This document shows, piece by piece, positions 34,801 through 46,800 of a DNA stretch of 64,000 nucleotides. The position numbers and the translations under genes were made by a program. This DNA comes from Plazaster borealis (lineage: Eukaryota; Echinodermata; Asteroidea; Forcipulatida; Labidiasteridae). The stretch is taken from positions 21,038,818 to 21,102,817 of the forward strand of contig CM037471.1 of the NCBI GenBank assembly GCA_021014325.1, read 5' to 3'. The notes under the pieces were generated by a model, which saw only the letters and a program-made list of their open reading frames with translations, had not been told where the DNA came from and did no database searches. How positions within the stretch are numbered: position 1 is the first letter of the stretch; each line of letters starts with the position of its first letter.

Positions 34801-37800
34801 AATGCGAAAAAATTATCCAACTTATGCATTCCTTTTTTATATCGGAATGCATTGTGAACAAAAAGCATGTCGCCAACTTTTTACGAAACTCAGCAAACTG
34901 TTTAGAGGAGATGTAAGCAGAGAGGTTTTGCAAGTTTAAACGGCTACATATACGGATACGGATACGGATACGTCAACACTTTGTGTGTTCACGTGACGCG
35001 TAACCATGTCTCGCATGGACGTTATCAACGGATATGGGAGTTCATACACGTACGTTAAAAACAGGGAACATTTTGTTGATTTAGTTGTATTTTTGCCCTA
35101 GATTATAAACATTGTTTGGGAGCATAACGCTGATTGAAATGCAAATTATCATGAAAGATAGACTTAAATTTTCCTGTGAAATTTTAGTTGAATACAATGC
35201 CTGTATACTTGTTGAGAAAGTGGCAAAAAACTGTCACAGTATTCTCATTAAGAATGTCGAATGACTGCAGGTACCAACATCTTTGGCTGTGTTTTGGGCA
35301 GCATTCAAACAGACACCACCGAAATCTTTGGAGATTCAAATTTGTCAACACTTTTCTTATCAATGGGAGGGGGGGGGGCACTATTACCATCTATATAACA
35401 AGTCGGCTTTCGAAAAAAAATTACACAATTTCTTTTTCGGGGGTTATTACCAAAGTTTAACCTCGCCTTAAAAAAAGAAAATATTGGTAGCAGGAAAGTT
35501 GGTCAGACATGTCAGAGTGGAAAGTACCCCAGCATTGCCTGTTATAGGCTCTGTAATTCATAATCTAAAAAACTTTTTAACAAACACAATCGTTACCCTT
35601 GTCTTACAGAAAAAAATGCACCTAAAATATTTCAATAACCAGCCTCATCAGGAGGGATGTTTTGGCTGAAATGTGATATATTTTTTCTTTATAATTTAGG
35701 ATGGCAAACTTTGGCAAGCTGATTTGAATGGCGAGTCACGTACACAGATTGATATGGGTGGGCTGTATATATCTTCAATGGCTATCAACAATGGTAGGTA
35801 CAATCTTTGGTTTTGGAGAGAATATTAGTCTTGTGGCTAACAGTTCCAACTGCAATGTCATAGCATAACATAAGAGATGTGACAGTGTTGGCCCTGGAGG
35901 CTTTTCACGTTTGTATAAATACTGCAGTGACGCCCTGAATATGATGCAGAAAATGTCAGCGCTCCATAATTCAAAGCGTATCTGTAAGAAGTTACTTATC
36001 TTACTGGATTAACATTCCATGGCTGCATAGATTTTTTGGCGGTGGGTTTTAGACGACCAGATATTCGTGGTGTGTCGTGGCCGAGCAGATAAGAGCACTG
36101 GACTCAAGCTTTGGTGTTTCTGATCAGCAGAGTGTGGGTTTGAGTCCTTGTCATTACACTTGTGTCCTTAAGGAAGACACTTGACCATTATTGCTGCGTC
36201 CTTCAGATAGGACGTAAAGCCATAGGCCAAGTGCGCTTATCGTAAAGAGGAGGGGTTCGCCCTGGTGTTCCTGTTTTATTTGGCTGCATAGTGCGCCACA
36301 GCACCTTGAAACCTTTGAATTGTGCTATGTAAAGGAACAAGGTATACCTTGCAGGAAAAGTACTGATAATGTTGGAGCGCCATAAGCATCCCGAGTGACG
36401 GATTTGAGTGTACATGTATATAAGAAGCCACTATTATTATTATTATTCCTTTTAAATCTATCATTTTCGAGAACAAATTTAGCTCTCAATGTTAAAAATG
36501 TTTTGTTTTCTTCGTTTTTTCAAAAATGCCTGTCGAGTGGGAGTGTATGTGAGTGTACAGGCGTAAACACTAGTGCGTTAGGCGCAGGATGGTCATTTGA
36601 ATTGAGTGTTCTGTGGTATCCGTTATTGTCGCCCGCGCAAACACATGCAAACACAGGCCTAATAGTGTAACTGTGTTTAAAATCTGCAGAAATGTTTAAC
36701 AGTGAAAGCTGATTTATTTCAGAAAATTGACTGATTTATGACAAATATCTGATGTTCTAACACCACCATAATTTGGTTGTTCATCTCTGACAGGTTTTGC
36801 ATACATCTCAACAAGTAGTGCAAACATGTTAACATTTAATGTGTCATCGGGAAACCCACCGCAATTTTTCAGGGTTGCAGTATTCAGGTATTCGAGAATG
36901 AAATTTTATTCACTGGAATTACAGTCATCAAGTGAGTCGCTTTATACCCTATCAAACAAATAATTTATTTGAATTTATGTTTGCCATTACAGGTTTTACT
37001 GTCCAGTGGATATCCTCATGGGTTTTGATATCCTCCTAGGTTTTAATGGTGTAGATATCCTCATAGGTTTTACTGGTCTGTATATCCTCATAGGTTTTAC
37101 TGGTGTAGATATCCTCAGGTTTTTACTGGTCTTGAGGTTTTACTGGTCTAGATGTCCTCATAGGTTTTACCGGTTTTGACATCCTCCTGGGTTTTACTGG
37201 TCTAGATATCCTCTTAGGTTTTACTGGTCTTTATATCCTCATAGGTTTTACTGGTCTTGATATTATAGGTTTTGCTGGTCTTGATATCCTCATAGGTTTA
37301 GCTGGTCTTGATATCCTCATAGGTTTAGCTGGTCTTGATATCCTCATAGGTTTTACTGGTCTTGATATCCTCATAAGTTTTACTGGTTTATCTTCATAGG
37401 TTTTACTGGTCTTGATATCCTCATAGGTTTTACTGGTTTTGATATCCTCATAGGTTTTATTTGTCTTGATATCCTCATAGGTTTGACTGGTCTTGATATT
37501 ATAGGTTTTACTGGTCTTGATATCCTCATAGGTTTTACTGGTCTTGATATCATAGGTTTAGCTGGTCTTAATATCCTCATAGGTTTTACTGGTCTTGATA
37601 TCCTCATAGGTTTAGCTGGTCTTAATATCCTCATAGGTTTAGCTGGTCTTAATATCCTCATTGGTTTTACTGGTTTAGATATCCTCATAGGTTTTATTTG
37701 TCTTGATATCCTCATAGGTTTTACTGGTCTTGATATTATAGGTTTTACTGGTCTTGATATCCTCATAGGTTTTGCTGGTATTGATATCCTCATAGGTTTT

Positions 37801-40800
37801 ACTGGTCTTGATATCCTCATAGGTTTTACTGGTCTTGATATCCTCATTGTTTTACTGGTCTTGATATCCTCATAGGTTTTACTGGTGTTGATATCCTCAT
37901 AGGTTTTACTGGTCTTGATATTATAGGTTTTGCTGGTCTTGATATCCTCATAGGTTTAGCTGGTCTTGATATCCTCATAGGTTTTACTGGTCTTGATATC
38001 CTCATAGGTTTAGCTGGTCTTGATATCCTCATTGGTTTTACTGGTCTTGATATCCTCATAGGTTTTACTGGTCTTGATATTATATGTTTAGCTGGTCTTG
38101 ATATCCTCATAGGTTTAGCTGGTCTTGATATCCTCATAGGTTTTACTGGTCTTGATATCCTCATAGGTTTAGCTGGTCTTGATATCCTCATTGGTTTTAC
38201 TGGTCTTGATATCCTCATAGGTTTTACTGGTCTTGATATTATATGTTTAGCTGGTCTTGATATCCTCATAGGTTTAGCTGGTCTTGATATCCTCATAGGT
38301 TTTACTGGTCTTGATATCCTCATAGGTTTAGCTGGTCTTGATATCCTCATTGGTTTTACTTGTCTTGATATCCTCATAGGTTTTAGTGGTCTTGATATTA
38401 TAGGTTTTGCTGGTCTTGATATCCTCATAGGTTTAGCTGGTCTTGATATCCTCATAGGTTTAGCTGGTCTTGATATCCTCATAGGTTTTACTGGTCTTGA
38501 TATCCTCATAAGTTTTACTGGTTTATCTTCATAGGTTTTATTTGTCTTGATATCCTCATAGGTTTTACTGGTTTTGATATCCTCATAGGTTTTATTTGTC
38601 TTGATATCCTCATAGGTTTGACTGGTCTTGATATTATAGGTTTTACTGGTCTTGATATCCTCATAGGTTTTACTGGTCTTGATATCATAGGTTTAGCTGG
38701 TCTTAATATCCTCATAGGTTTTACTGGTCTTGATATCCTCATAGGTTTAGCTGGTCTTAATATCCTCATAGGTTTAGCTGGTCTTAATATCCTCATTGGT
38801 TTTACTGGTTTAGATATCCTCTTAGGTTTTACTGGTCTAGTGTATATCCTCATAGGTTTTACTGGTCTTGATATCCTCATAGGTTTTACTGGTCTTGATA
38901 TCCTCATAGGTTTTACTGTTCTTGATATTATAGGTTTTGCTGGTCTTGATATCCTCATAGGTTTAGCTGGTCTTGATATCCTCATAGGTTTTACTGGTCT
39001 TGATATCCTCATAGGTTTTACTGGTTTAGATATCCTCTTAGGTTTTACTGGTCTGTATATCCTCATAGGTTTTACTGGTCTTGATATCCTCATAGGTTTT
39101 ACTGTTCTTGATATTTTAGGTTTTGCTGGTCTTAATATCCTCATAGGTTTTGCTGGTCTTAATATCCTCATAGGTTTTACTGGTCTTGATATCCTCATAG
39201 GTTTTACTGTTCTTGATATTTTAGGTTTTGCTGGTCTTAATATCCTCATAGGTTTTGCTGGTCTTAATATCCTCATAGGTTTTACTGGTCTTGATATTAT
39301 AGGTTTTGCTGGTCTTGATATCCTCATAGGTTTAGCTGGTCTTGATATCCTCATAGGTTTTACTGGTCTTGATATCCTCATAGGTTTTACTGGTTTAGAT
39401 ATCCTCTTAGGTTTTACTGTTCTGTATATCCTCATAGGTTTAGCTGGTCTTGATATCCTCATAGGTTTTACTGGTCTTGATATTATAGGTTTTGCTGGTC
39501 TTGATATCCTCATAGGTTTAGCTGGTCTTGATATCCTCATAGGTTTTACTGGTCTTGATATCCTCATAGGTTTAGCTGGTCTTGATATCCTCATAGGTTT
39601 TACTGGTCTTGATATCCTCATAGGTTTAGCTGGTCTTGATATCCTCATTGGTTTTACTGGTCTTGATATTATAGGTTTTACTGGTCTTGATATCCTCATA
39701 GGTTTAGCTGGTCTTGATATCCTCATAGGTTTTACTGGTCTTGATATCCTCATAGGTTTTACTGGTCTTGATATCCTTTGTTTGTTTTTTGTGATTTGTT
39801 ATTGTTTTTTTTAAAGTAAATTACTTACTACAGTTAATAGCTGTTCACCTACCTGTGTTCAGAGTTTATTTAAAAGTTCTAATGCCTGTCTCATTTTACG
39901 ATTGTCTTATAATGTTTAATTTTCACCATGTTAATGGTCCTTGTGCTTTTGCTGTAGCCGCTCCTTGACTTTGGAACAATCTCCCTTATATATTTGTCAA
40001 GCTACCTCTACTGATTCATTTAAAATTCTCTTTTCGTCTTTCTGTTAAGCACTTGGAAATGACAGTGAGAAGTGCTATTTAAATGTGATTGCTATTATTG
40101 TTTTTTTGTTTTTTCTCTCCAATAGTTGTGAATCTATGCTCGCGTCATGGAGGTAACAGTGACTGCAGTCACTTTTGCTTTCCTGCACCTTCAAACCAGA
40201 GGACTTGTGGTTGCCCACTAAATATGAGGCTCATGTCGGACCAACGGGTAAACTAAATCAACTGATTCAATATTCAAGCTGTTATGTTAACAGATGCTAG
40301 TTGTTTTGTTAAGGCAAGGGCGAAAAACAAACTTGAATTGTAATTGTAATATTAGACAAGACTAATAAGAAATAGAAAGACCTACGTCGGCTCAGAGCAG
40401 AAAGGGCTTATATCCCATTGGGCTTGTAGTTCTTGTAAGTCCTTGATGGTCTGAGCCAAATGGGTCTTTCTAGGTCTTATAAAGTCCTTTCTGCCCTGAG
40501 TTGACTGGTTATTCTGAGCCGACGAATTTATACCTTGTGACCAGCTAACTGTGTGCAGCTATAAAGTGACGATGTCATCAAACTTGATTAGATTACAATA
40601 TTTAGTAATTGATGCTTATAACATAATATTTTTATGATATCCTATGTGAAATAGACTAGATATGAAAACAGAAAGGATCTTTTTTTGTTTTTCTTCTCAG
40701 ACATGCGAAGAGGATCCTAGTGCTGAGAATCCATGGTCATGTAAGAGTGAGTTTCAGTGTGATGATGGCACTTGCATCCACCCGTATTTATTCTGTGATG

Positions 40801-43800
40801 GTTTTAGTGATTGTGCCAACAATGAAGATGAACAGAATTGCAATGGTAAGTCAACATCGGCAATTAGGCAGTATCTATTATTTTACCAAAACCAATCTTT
40901 TGGGGATTTAGGCATGCTATAATTAATTGATTCAGCTGTTTTGTTATTGCAAGGTTCGGCCATTATTACCATCGGTAATAATACCTAGAACCCCAAACAC
41001 CCGAACCCCAATAGCTCTTTATCAGTTTTAGACTAAAATAGCTCTGCTTCGTGGTTCAATGAAACAAAGTCACTGTGCACTGGTAGTTCTGTTTACAAAA
41101 GGCAAACTAGTAACACGTAAAAGTAAACAACATGTGGAGCAAAGTAGATCCACATTCACATCAGACTTTACTAGAAAATCACACTGTGACTTAGTCAATA
41201 ATTGGCACAGCTGACTCGACCATGGACGGGCACACCAGACCGATCCAAATAATTTGCCAACATGCGCTCAGCAACCAAACCCAGTAGTATCTATTCCATG
41301 AATAAATAGGAGATAATTGTTTTTGGTTGCAGGTAGCTGTTCTGTTTTTGCGTTTGAATGTCGTGATGGTTCAGGGTGTGTGGGATGGTTTGACCGATGC
41401 AACCAAGAAAGTAACTGTGCAGATGGGTCAGATGAAGAAAATTGCCGTAAGTTTTTTGTCACATAACTTCTTCACTTATTCCCAGGACTTTGCTTGTTAT
41501 AGACTGTGAAAGTCTCATTCATTCAAACGGTGGGAAACACACAAATATTGGATGCATTTGAGTGCATCGTCGCAGAATATAACCACGAGGTGAAATCTGG
41601 ACTATTAAATTTCACAAGGCAAAGCCAAGTGGAATGGGAAAGATTTATTTTACCAAGTGATTATATTCTGAGGCAATGCATGAACAAAACGCATTCAGTA
41701 TTTGTTTTATATAACACACACAGATCCTTGTCATTTGAATTGTTTTCACAATAAACACACAAAATTGACACGGAAACTCGTGCACGTCACACTCTTAAAA
41801 ATCTAGAAACCCCTTGTAAACAACATGGACGACTCCATGTGGACGCCAACCTTGGCCGGCGTGACATAACCTTGTTTTGTTTGGACGAACGGGTTGGAAC
41901 GATTATTTTGGAAAGGACGCTGCGATGAATCGCTGCGAAATGTCCAAAGCGTCATACTTTATATTAAATTATGGTTCGCCACCCATCGCGACAGTTAATA
42001 CATTGAAAAATAAAGTATGAAACATGATGCGTGTTCCACCAATCAAATAACAAGGATCTATGTGTGCGGTATATAGTAACTCACAGTACCCAATTAGTTG
42101 AGAGACTGATCTGTAGTCTATTGGCAACTCTCCTTTGCTCTGTTCTGGTGCCTGTTTTTGAAATGCTTTGCTCTATTTAGTAGTCAATTAATTTTGTGTT
42201 GTTTATGTCTCACCGCTTATTCTCTTATAATAAGATGATAATAAATTTATTGCAAACCACATCCACTGCACACAGACTTGCTTCATTATAAGCAGCAGTA
42301 GCCCAAAGGAATTACATTCCTCTTAAAGTAAAATCATTCCCATCCTCTAGTTTTGAATAAACGCCACAATTAATATCTGTGCCCACCCCCCCCCCCCACC
42401 ATTTAAAATCTGGATTTTTGAGACCAGAATAAAATGTTACATTCTATAAGCTTTTATGTAGTAATTTCAATGTTTTTAAAATTAATTGTTTTATTTACAT
42501 GCAGACTCTGTGGTTGTTTTTACCTCTACACCATAATTATCTTGCTGAAAAATAGCTTGTTTAAGAAAAAATGCAAATGAGAACTACAGTTTTAATTGGC
42601 CAGATCAGTGCCCTCCCTAGAATAATGGTGTACCCCCTTTACTTGTGCCCTCCTAAAATGTTACCCTAGTTTTGTCACACATACATGTCTAACATTATTA
42701 CTTAGTTCACTAAAAATGCCTTTGTTGGCAAGACAAAAGAATATCTGATTAAGAATTGATATTGGAATTGTAAAATGGTGCTGTAGGTTAATTTTGTTTG
42801 TGTTTTGTCTAAGGCAACGACTGTAATGACAATAGTTTCCATTGCGCCGATGGCACTTGTATACCACAAACATGGCGTTGTGATACTAGAACTGAGTGTC
42901 CGGACGGCTCCGATGAAGTAAACTGTGGTAAGGACAGATTTTGGATATAGTTACAAAAAGCAAATCTAACTGTAACTATTGAGGTAAGCAAGTGTAACTC
43001 TGCTAACCACTGTAACCCTGGGTTCGCCTTCAAAGTATAGGGAACTGAAAAATAGTAGACAACTCCCTTTTTAACTAAAACCAGTGAGAAAGTTCAAGAT
43101 TTGGTGCACAAAAACAGAAACTCAGATTTATTTGTAAAATAAATCTCCGATCAAAAGAAATGCAAAATATATACTTGACAATAAACAGGATCCTGACAAT
43201 TTAAGTGATACAAAATGAGCTCAATGAAAAAGGCGCCAAATTAAAATAGATAAGACCCTCAGTCCGTTTTTGTCCTCAGTGGGCGAGCTAAAAAGGGAGC
43301 CATCAGGTAGAACGTGTAGATAATATTTACGCCAGACATTAAAGATAGATTCAAAAGTAATGTGGTACTTGCGTCTCAGACATACTGGGTGGGCCATCCG
43401 GGCATCTGGATTGTACTTGGTGGGGCATCTGGATCAGCCTCAGAGAAACATCAAAGCACCAATCTGTGGGGTTGTCCAGTTCCAGTAGTCTAAATAGAGA
43501 TTAGATGGTCCATGCCATAAATATAATACTCTTTGCGATTACAAAAGATTCATGGAACTAATATCACACAGTGCTTGGGAAACGACCATCTCAAACACTT
43601 GTTGAGAAATTCCTCAAGCTTAACCAAATTCACCACACATCATGTGAAAAAAAGGATAAGTTCACTACAGGGGAAACTATTCCTCCATGTAGCATATAAA
43701 AAAACAAAAATCATTTGTCTCATTAAGGCAAGCTAAGTAAACTCATAATCAAGCAAGCTAAAGTGAGCCCAAACCTTTATCGCAAGACAACAAATTGTGC

Positions 43801-46800
43801 CTTTAAGTTATGGCTCTTACAAAGTCCTAATAAATACAGCACAGGCAAAATACATTAAAATATAGTACCCTCATGTACTATGCTTAATCTGCTTTACTGC
43901 AAAACTTTATCAAAAGACAATAGGTTATGTTTTTAAGTTTATGCATGTAAATCACAATTCCATAAATATACACACAGTAAAATCATAATAAATATATTAG
44001 AACTAATATAATTCTTGGTAATATTTAGAGCCAATCCAAAATGTGAGGACTGCACAAATAGCATAACTTACCACAATACATCAGCTGAGACAGCTGGTGG
44101 TGAATGTCAGGACTATTTTATCAGTTCTTATCAAGAATACAAAATGCTAGAAAATTATAAAGATTGGGCTCTTCTCAAATATCAGAAGAGAGCAAATAGA
44201 TCTCTCCTCAAGAAATCAAAAGTGGAAACAAATCTTTCAGAGAACTTAAAAAATGCATTGATAAAATGAATATGTATAAACAGTGTCTATGAACTCAATA
44301 ATCAGAAATAAACTTAAATTTAAAGAAACCTTGCTAAACTCCTTAATTCCAGGTTACTAACAAATACAAATTAAACTCACTTAAAACAAAGAGCCAACAT
44401 TCATATAACAGTAGAAGTTGTCTTGAGGAGATAAAGTGCTTGAAGAATGATATGCAGACAAGCACTTGAAGAAAAGGTGAAGAGCTATGCGCAGAAACAA
44501 GACCAGCCCGGTGTGTGACAAATGATGGAGTGTTTGGTCTGACCAGAATTTTGGGCCAAGCCAGCACTTTGACCATTCCTCGGTGAAGGTTAATGTCCTG
44601 ATTGAGAAAAAAGATCACCCGTGGCTCTAGAGCTTAGGTTTGGAAAGAGAGAGAGAGTGAAGGATAGATAAATCTTTTACGACTTCATAGCTTGGGGAAG
44701 CTATGAAAATGTAGTCATGGATTAAGAAGCAAGGGTATTGTTTAATCCCAGGAAGGCTTTTGTGGGTCAACGCTGACATACACATTCTTAACTAAAATCA
44801 GAGGTTAACAAAAGGTGTATCTCCAACACAGCGAAATTACAAAGGATGAGATCCTCCAAGGGCGCTTTGTACAATAACAAGAAAAGAAGTATGCTGCAGC
44901 ATTTAATTTATTAATTCTGGTTGTGAAGCCAAGGACTCTCAGAAAAGCAAACTTAATCACTGTACTAGCCGAGAACCCCATGGAGAGAAGACAAAGAAAG
45001 AAGTTTCAGTTTTAGATGTGGGAGGAAAACCCCCGAGAATTATTCCAGGGAATATCCACGCAATCAGGTAGGGACTGAAAACCCAATGCTCATAGTATCC
45101 CCCGGTGGAATTTGAACCGGGGTCTAGAGGTGGAAGGCGAGGAAAGATACCACTACACCAACCTGACAGCCCAAAAGTACTTGTTATTGTCATAAGTTAT
45201 AAATGCAAATTAAATTGGTGTGGGGGTGGTAAATTGGTGTGGGGGTGTATTTACAAATCAGTGTGCAGAATGAGAGAGGGAGTGCTGGCCAAAAAGACAA
45301 TCAAAATGTGGGCTGTCAGGTTGGCGAAGTGGTATCTTTCCTCGCCTCCCACCTCTCGGTCCCTGGTTCAAATGCCACCGGGGGCACTATGTGGATTGGG
45401 TTTTCAGTCCCTACCTGATTGCGTTGGTTTTCCTGGAATAATTCTCCGGGGTTTTCCTCCCACATCTAAAACTGAAACTTCTTTCCTGTTTTCCTTCTCT
45501 CCATTGGGTTCTTGCACAGTGATTAAGATCGCTTTTCTGAGAGTCCTTGGCTTCACAACCTGAATTAATAAATGAAATGAAATGAAAATGAAATGAAATA
45601 TAAATTTGAGTTGCTTTGCATTCACAGAGGATTACACGTGTCCGCCTGATCATTTCACCTGTCAATCAGTCTCCACATGTGTCCCTCAAAGTTATGTCTG
45701 TGATGGCTTCAACCAGTGTCCAGACTTGAGTGATGAGGCTAATTGTGGTAAGTATATAGCAAGGGTGAAAAATCCCCAAAGGTGGACTTGGTATAAGAAA
45801 TATAACTGTGCACTAAGCTTTAACATGTCTTGAATACACACAACACATTCACACAGTCTATTCAACCCTATATAGCATCATCCTATACAAGATTCAGACC
45901 AAACCAAACTGTTGCATGAGTAAGATTTGAAACTTTGCATGGTGGAGATACAATCTCGTAAGGTTTGCGGTAACACCATGTACATGAGTAGGATTTGAAA
46001 TTTTGCATGGTGGAGATACAATCTAGTATGGTTTGTGGTAACACCATGTACATGAGTAGGATTTGAAACTTTGCATGATGGTGATACAATCTAGTATGGT
46101 TTGTGGTAACACTGAGGTGGATTGAAGCCTTCCTTAATAACCGGGAACAGTGCGTTAGTGTCAATGGAGCTCACTCTAGATGGTCGTCAGTAAAATCAGG
46201 TGCACCACAGGGGTCGGTCTTGGGTCCGACACTCTTCCTCGTCTATATCAACGATATTGTGGATGACGTGAAATCTAACATCAGGCTGTTGGCTGCTCAG
46301 CAAAAATTTGCAAGAAACCAGTCAAAGAGGGCACATCTTGAATTGTTTTTTGGCTGGTAACATTGTTCTGCTTATCAACATTATTTTTGTGTAAGCTACT
46401 TTTTTTGTTTAAGCAGCTCTCATGAAATTTGGCCCAGCTGGGCGTACTTACACGTAACATCTCATATTTTACTGTACTCTAAACTAGTGTTTGTTTATGA
46501 AGATTATGAAGATCACCGTTTTAAGACCGCTTTAAGAGGTTATTAAAACCTCTTACAAGATTTAAAGTCACTTAAAGTTGAAATATTGCAATGATTACAA
46601 AATTCCAATTCTCGACTGTTTAAATACAGATAGTGTTAACTGCTCCCGTTGGAGTAGATGGCCATGTGATAACGGCTACCAGTGCATCTTTTCACGGTAT
46701 GTGTGTGATAGTCAATATGATTGTGGGGATGGGTCTGATGAAGCTGATTGTGGTAAGTATTGACATCGTCAAAATAAAAGTAACAATTAAAAGTAACCAT

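Larger units (their letters stand above)
33863..35699 (+). other. LRP2: Intron, 1.84 kb
   Basis: Holds the RT fragment at 34300-34490, a fold-back remnant (34590-34740) with the 58-bp palindrome, and about 35250-35660 a decayed fold-back MITE-like stretch. The rest is AT-rich without recognised content. Confidence 0.7.
36932..40125 (+). other. LRP2: Intron, 3.2 kb, mostly minisatellite
   Basis: About 87% of this intron is the 27-bp array (36993-39778); the remainder is a decayed LINE tail (39835-40115) that reaches into the acceptor region of the next exon. Confidence 0.9.
42928..45627 (+). other. LRP2: Intron, 2.7 kb
   Basis: Bases 43255-43400 read open on the - strand for about 48 codons ([18 protein letters not shown] in the middle), looking like an old coding fragment that I cannot name. 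Bases 44015-44269 hold an 84-codon + strand frame, Lys/Asn-rich, also unnamed. The right part is an inverted SINE pair (44948-45560). Confidence 0.6.

Noticed and set aside
36888..36900. Donor after GTATTCAG at 36888 for the last propeller-2 exon
   Set aside because: Gives phase 2 out, which does not match the next exon. The donor at 36932 keeps phase 1 and yields the RMKFYS exit motif.
37380..39814. Four long frames (130-412 codons) on both strands as protein genes
   Set aside because: They are translations of a stop-free 27-bp repeat. No start context, splice frame with LRP2 or domain supports them.
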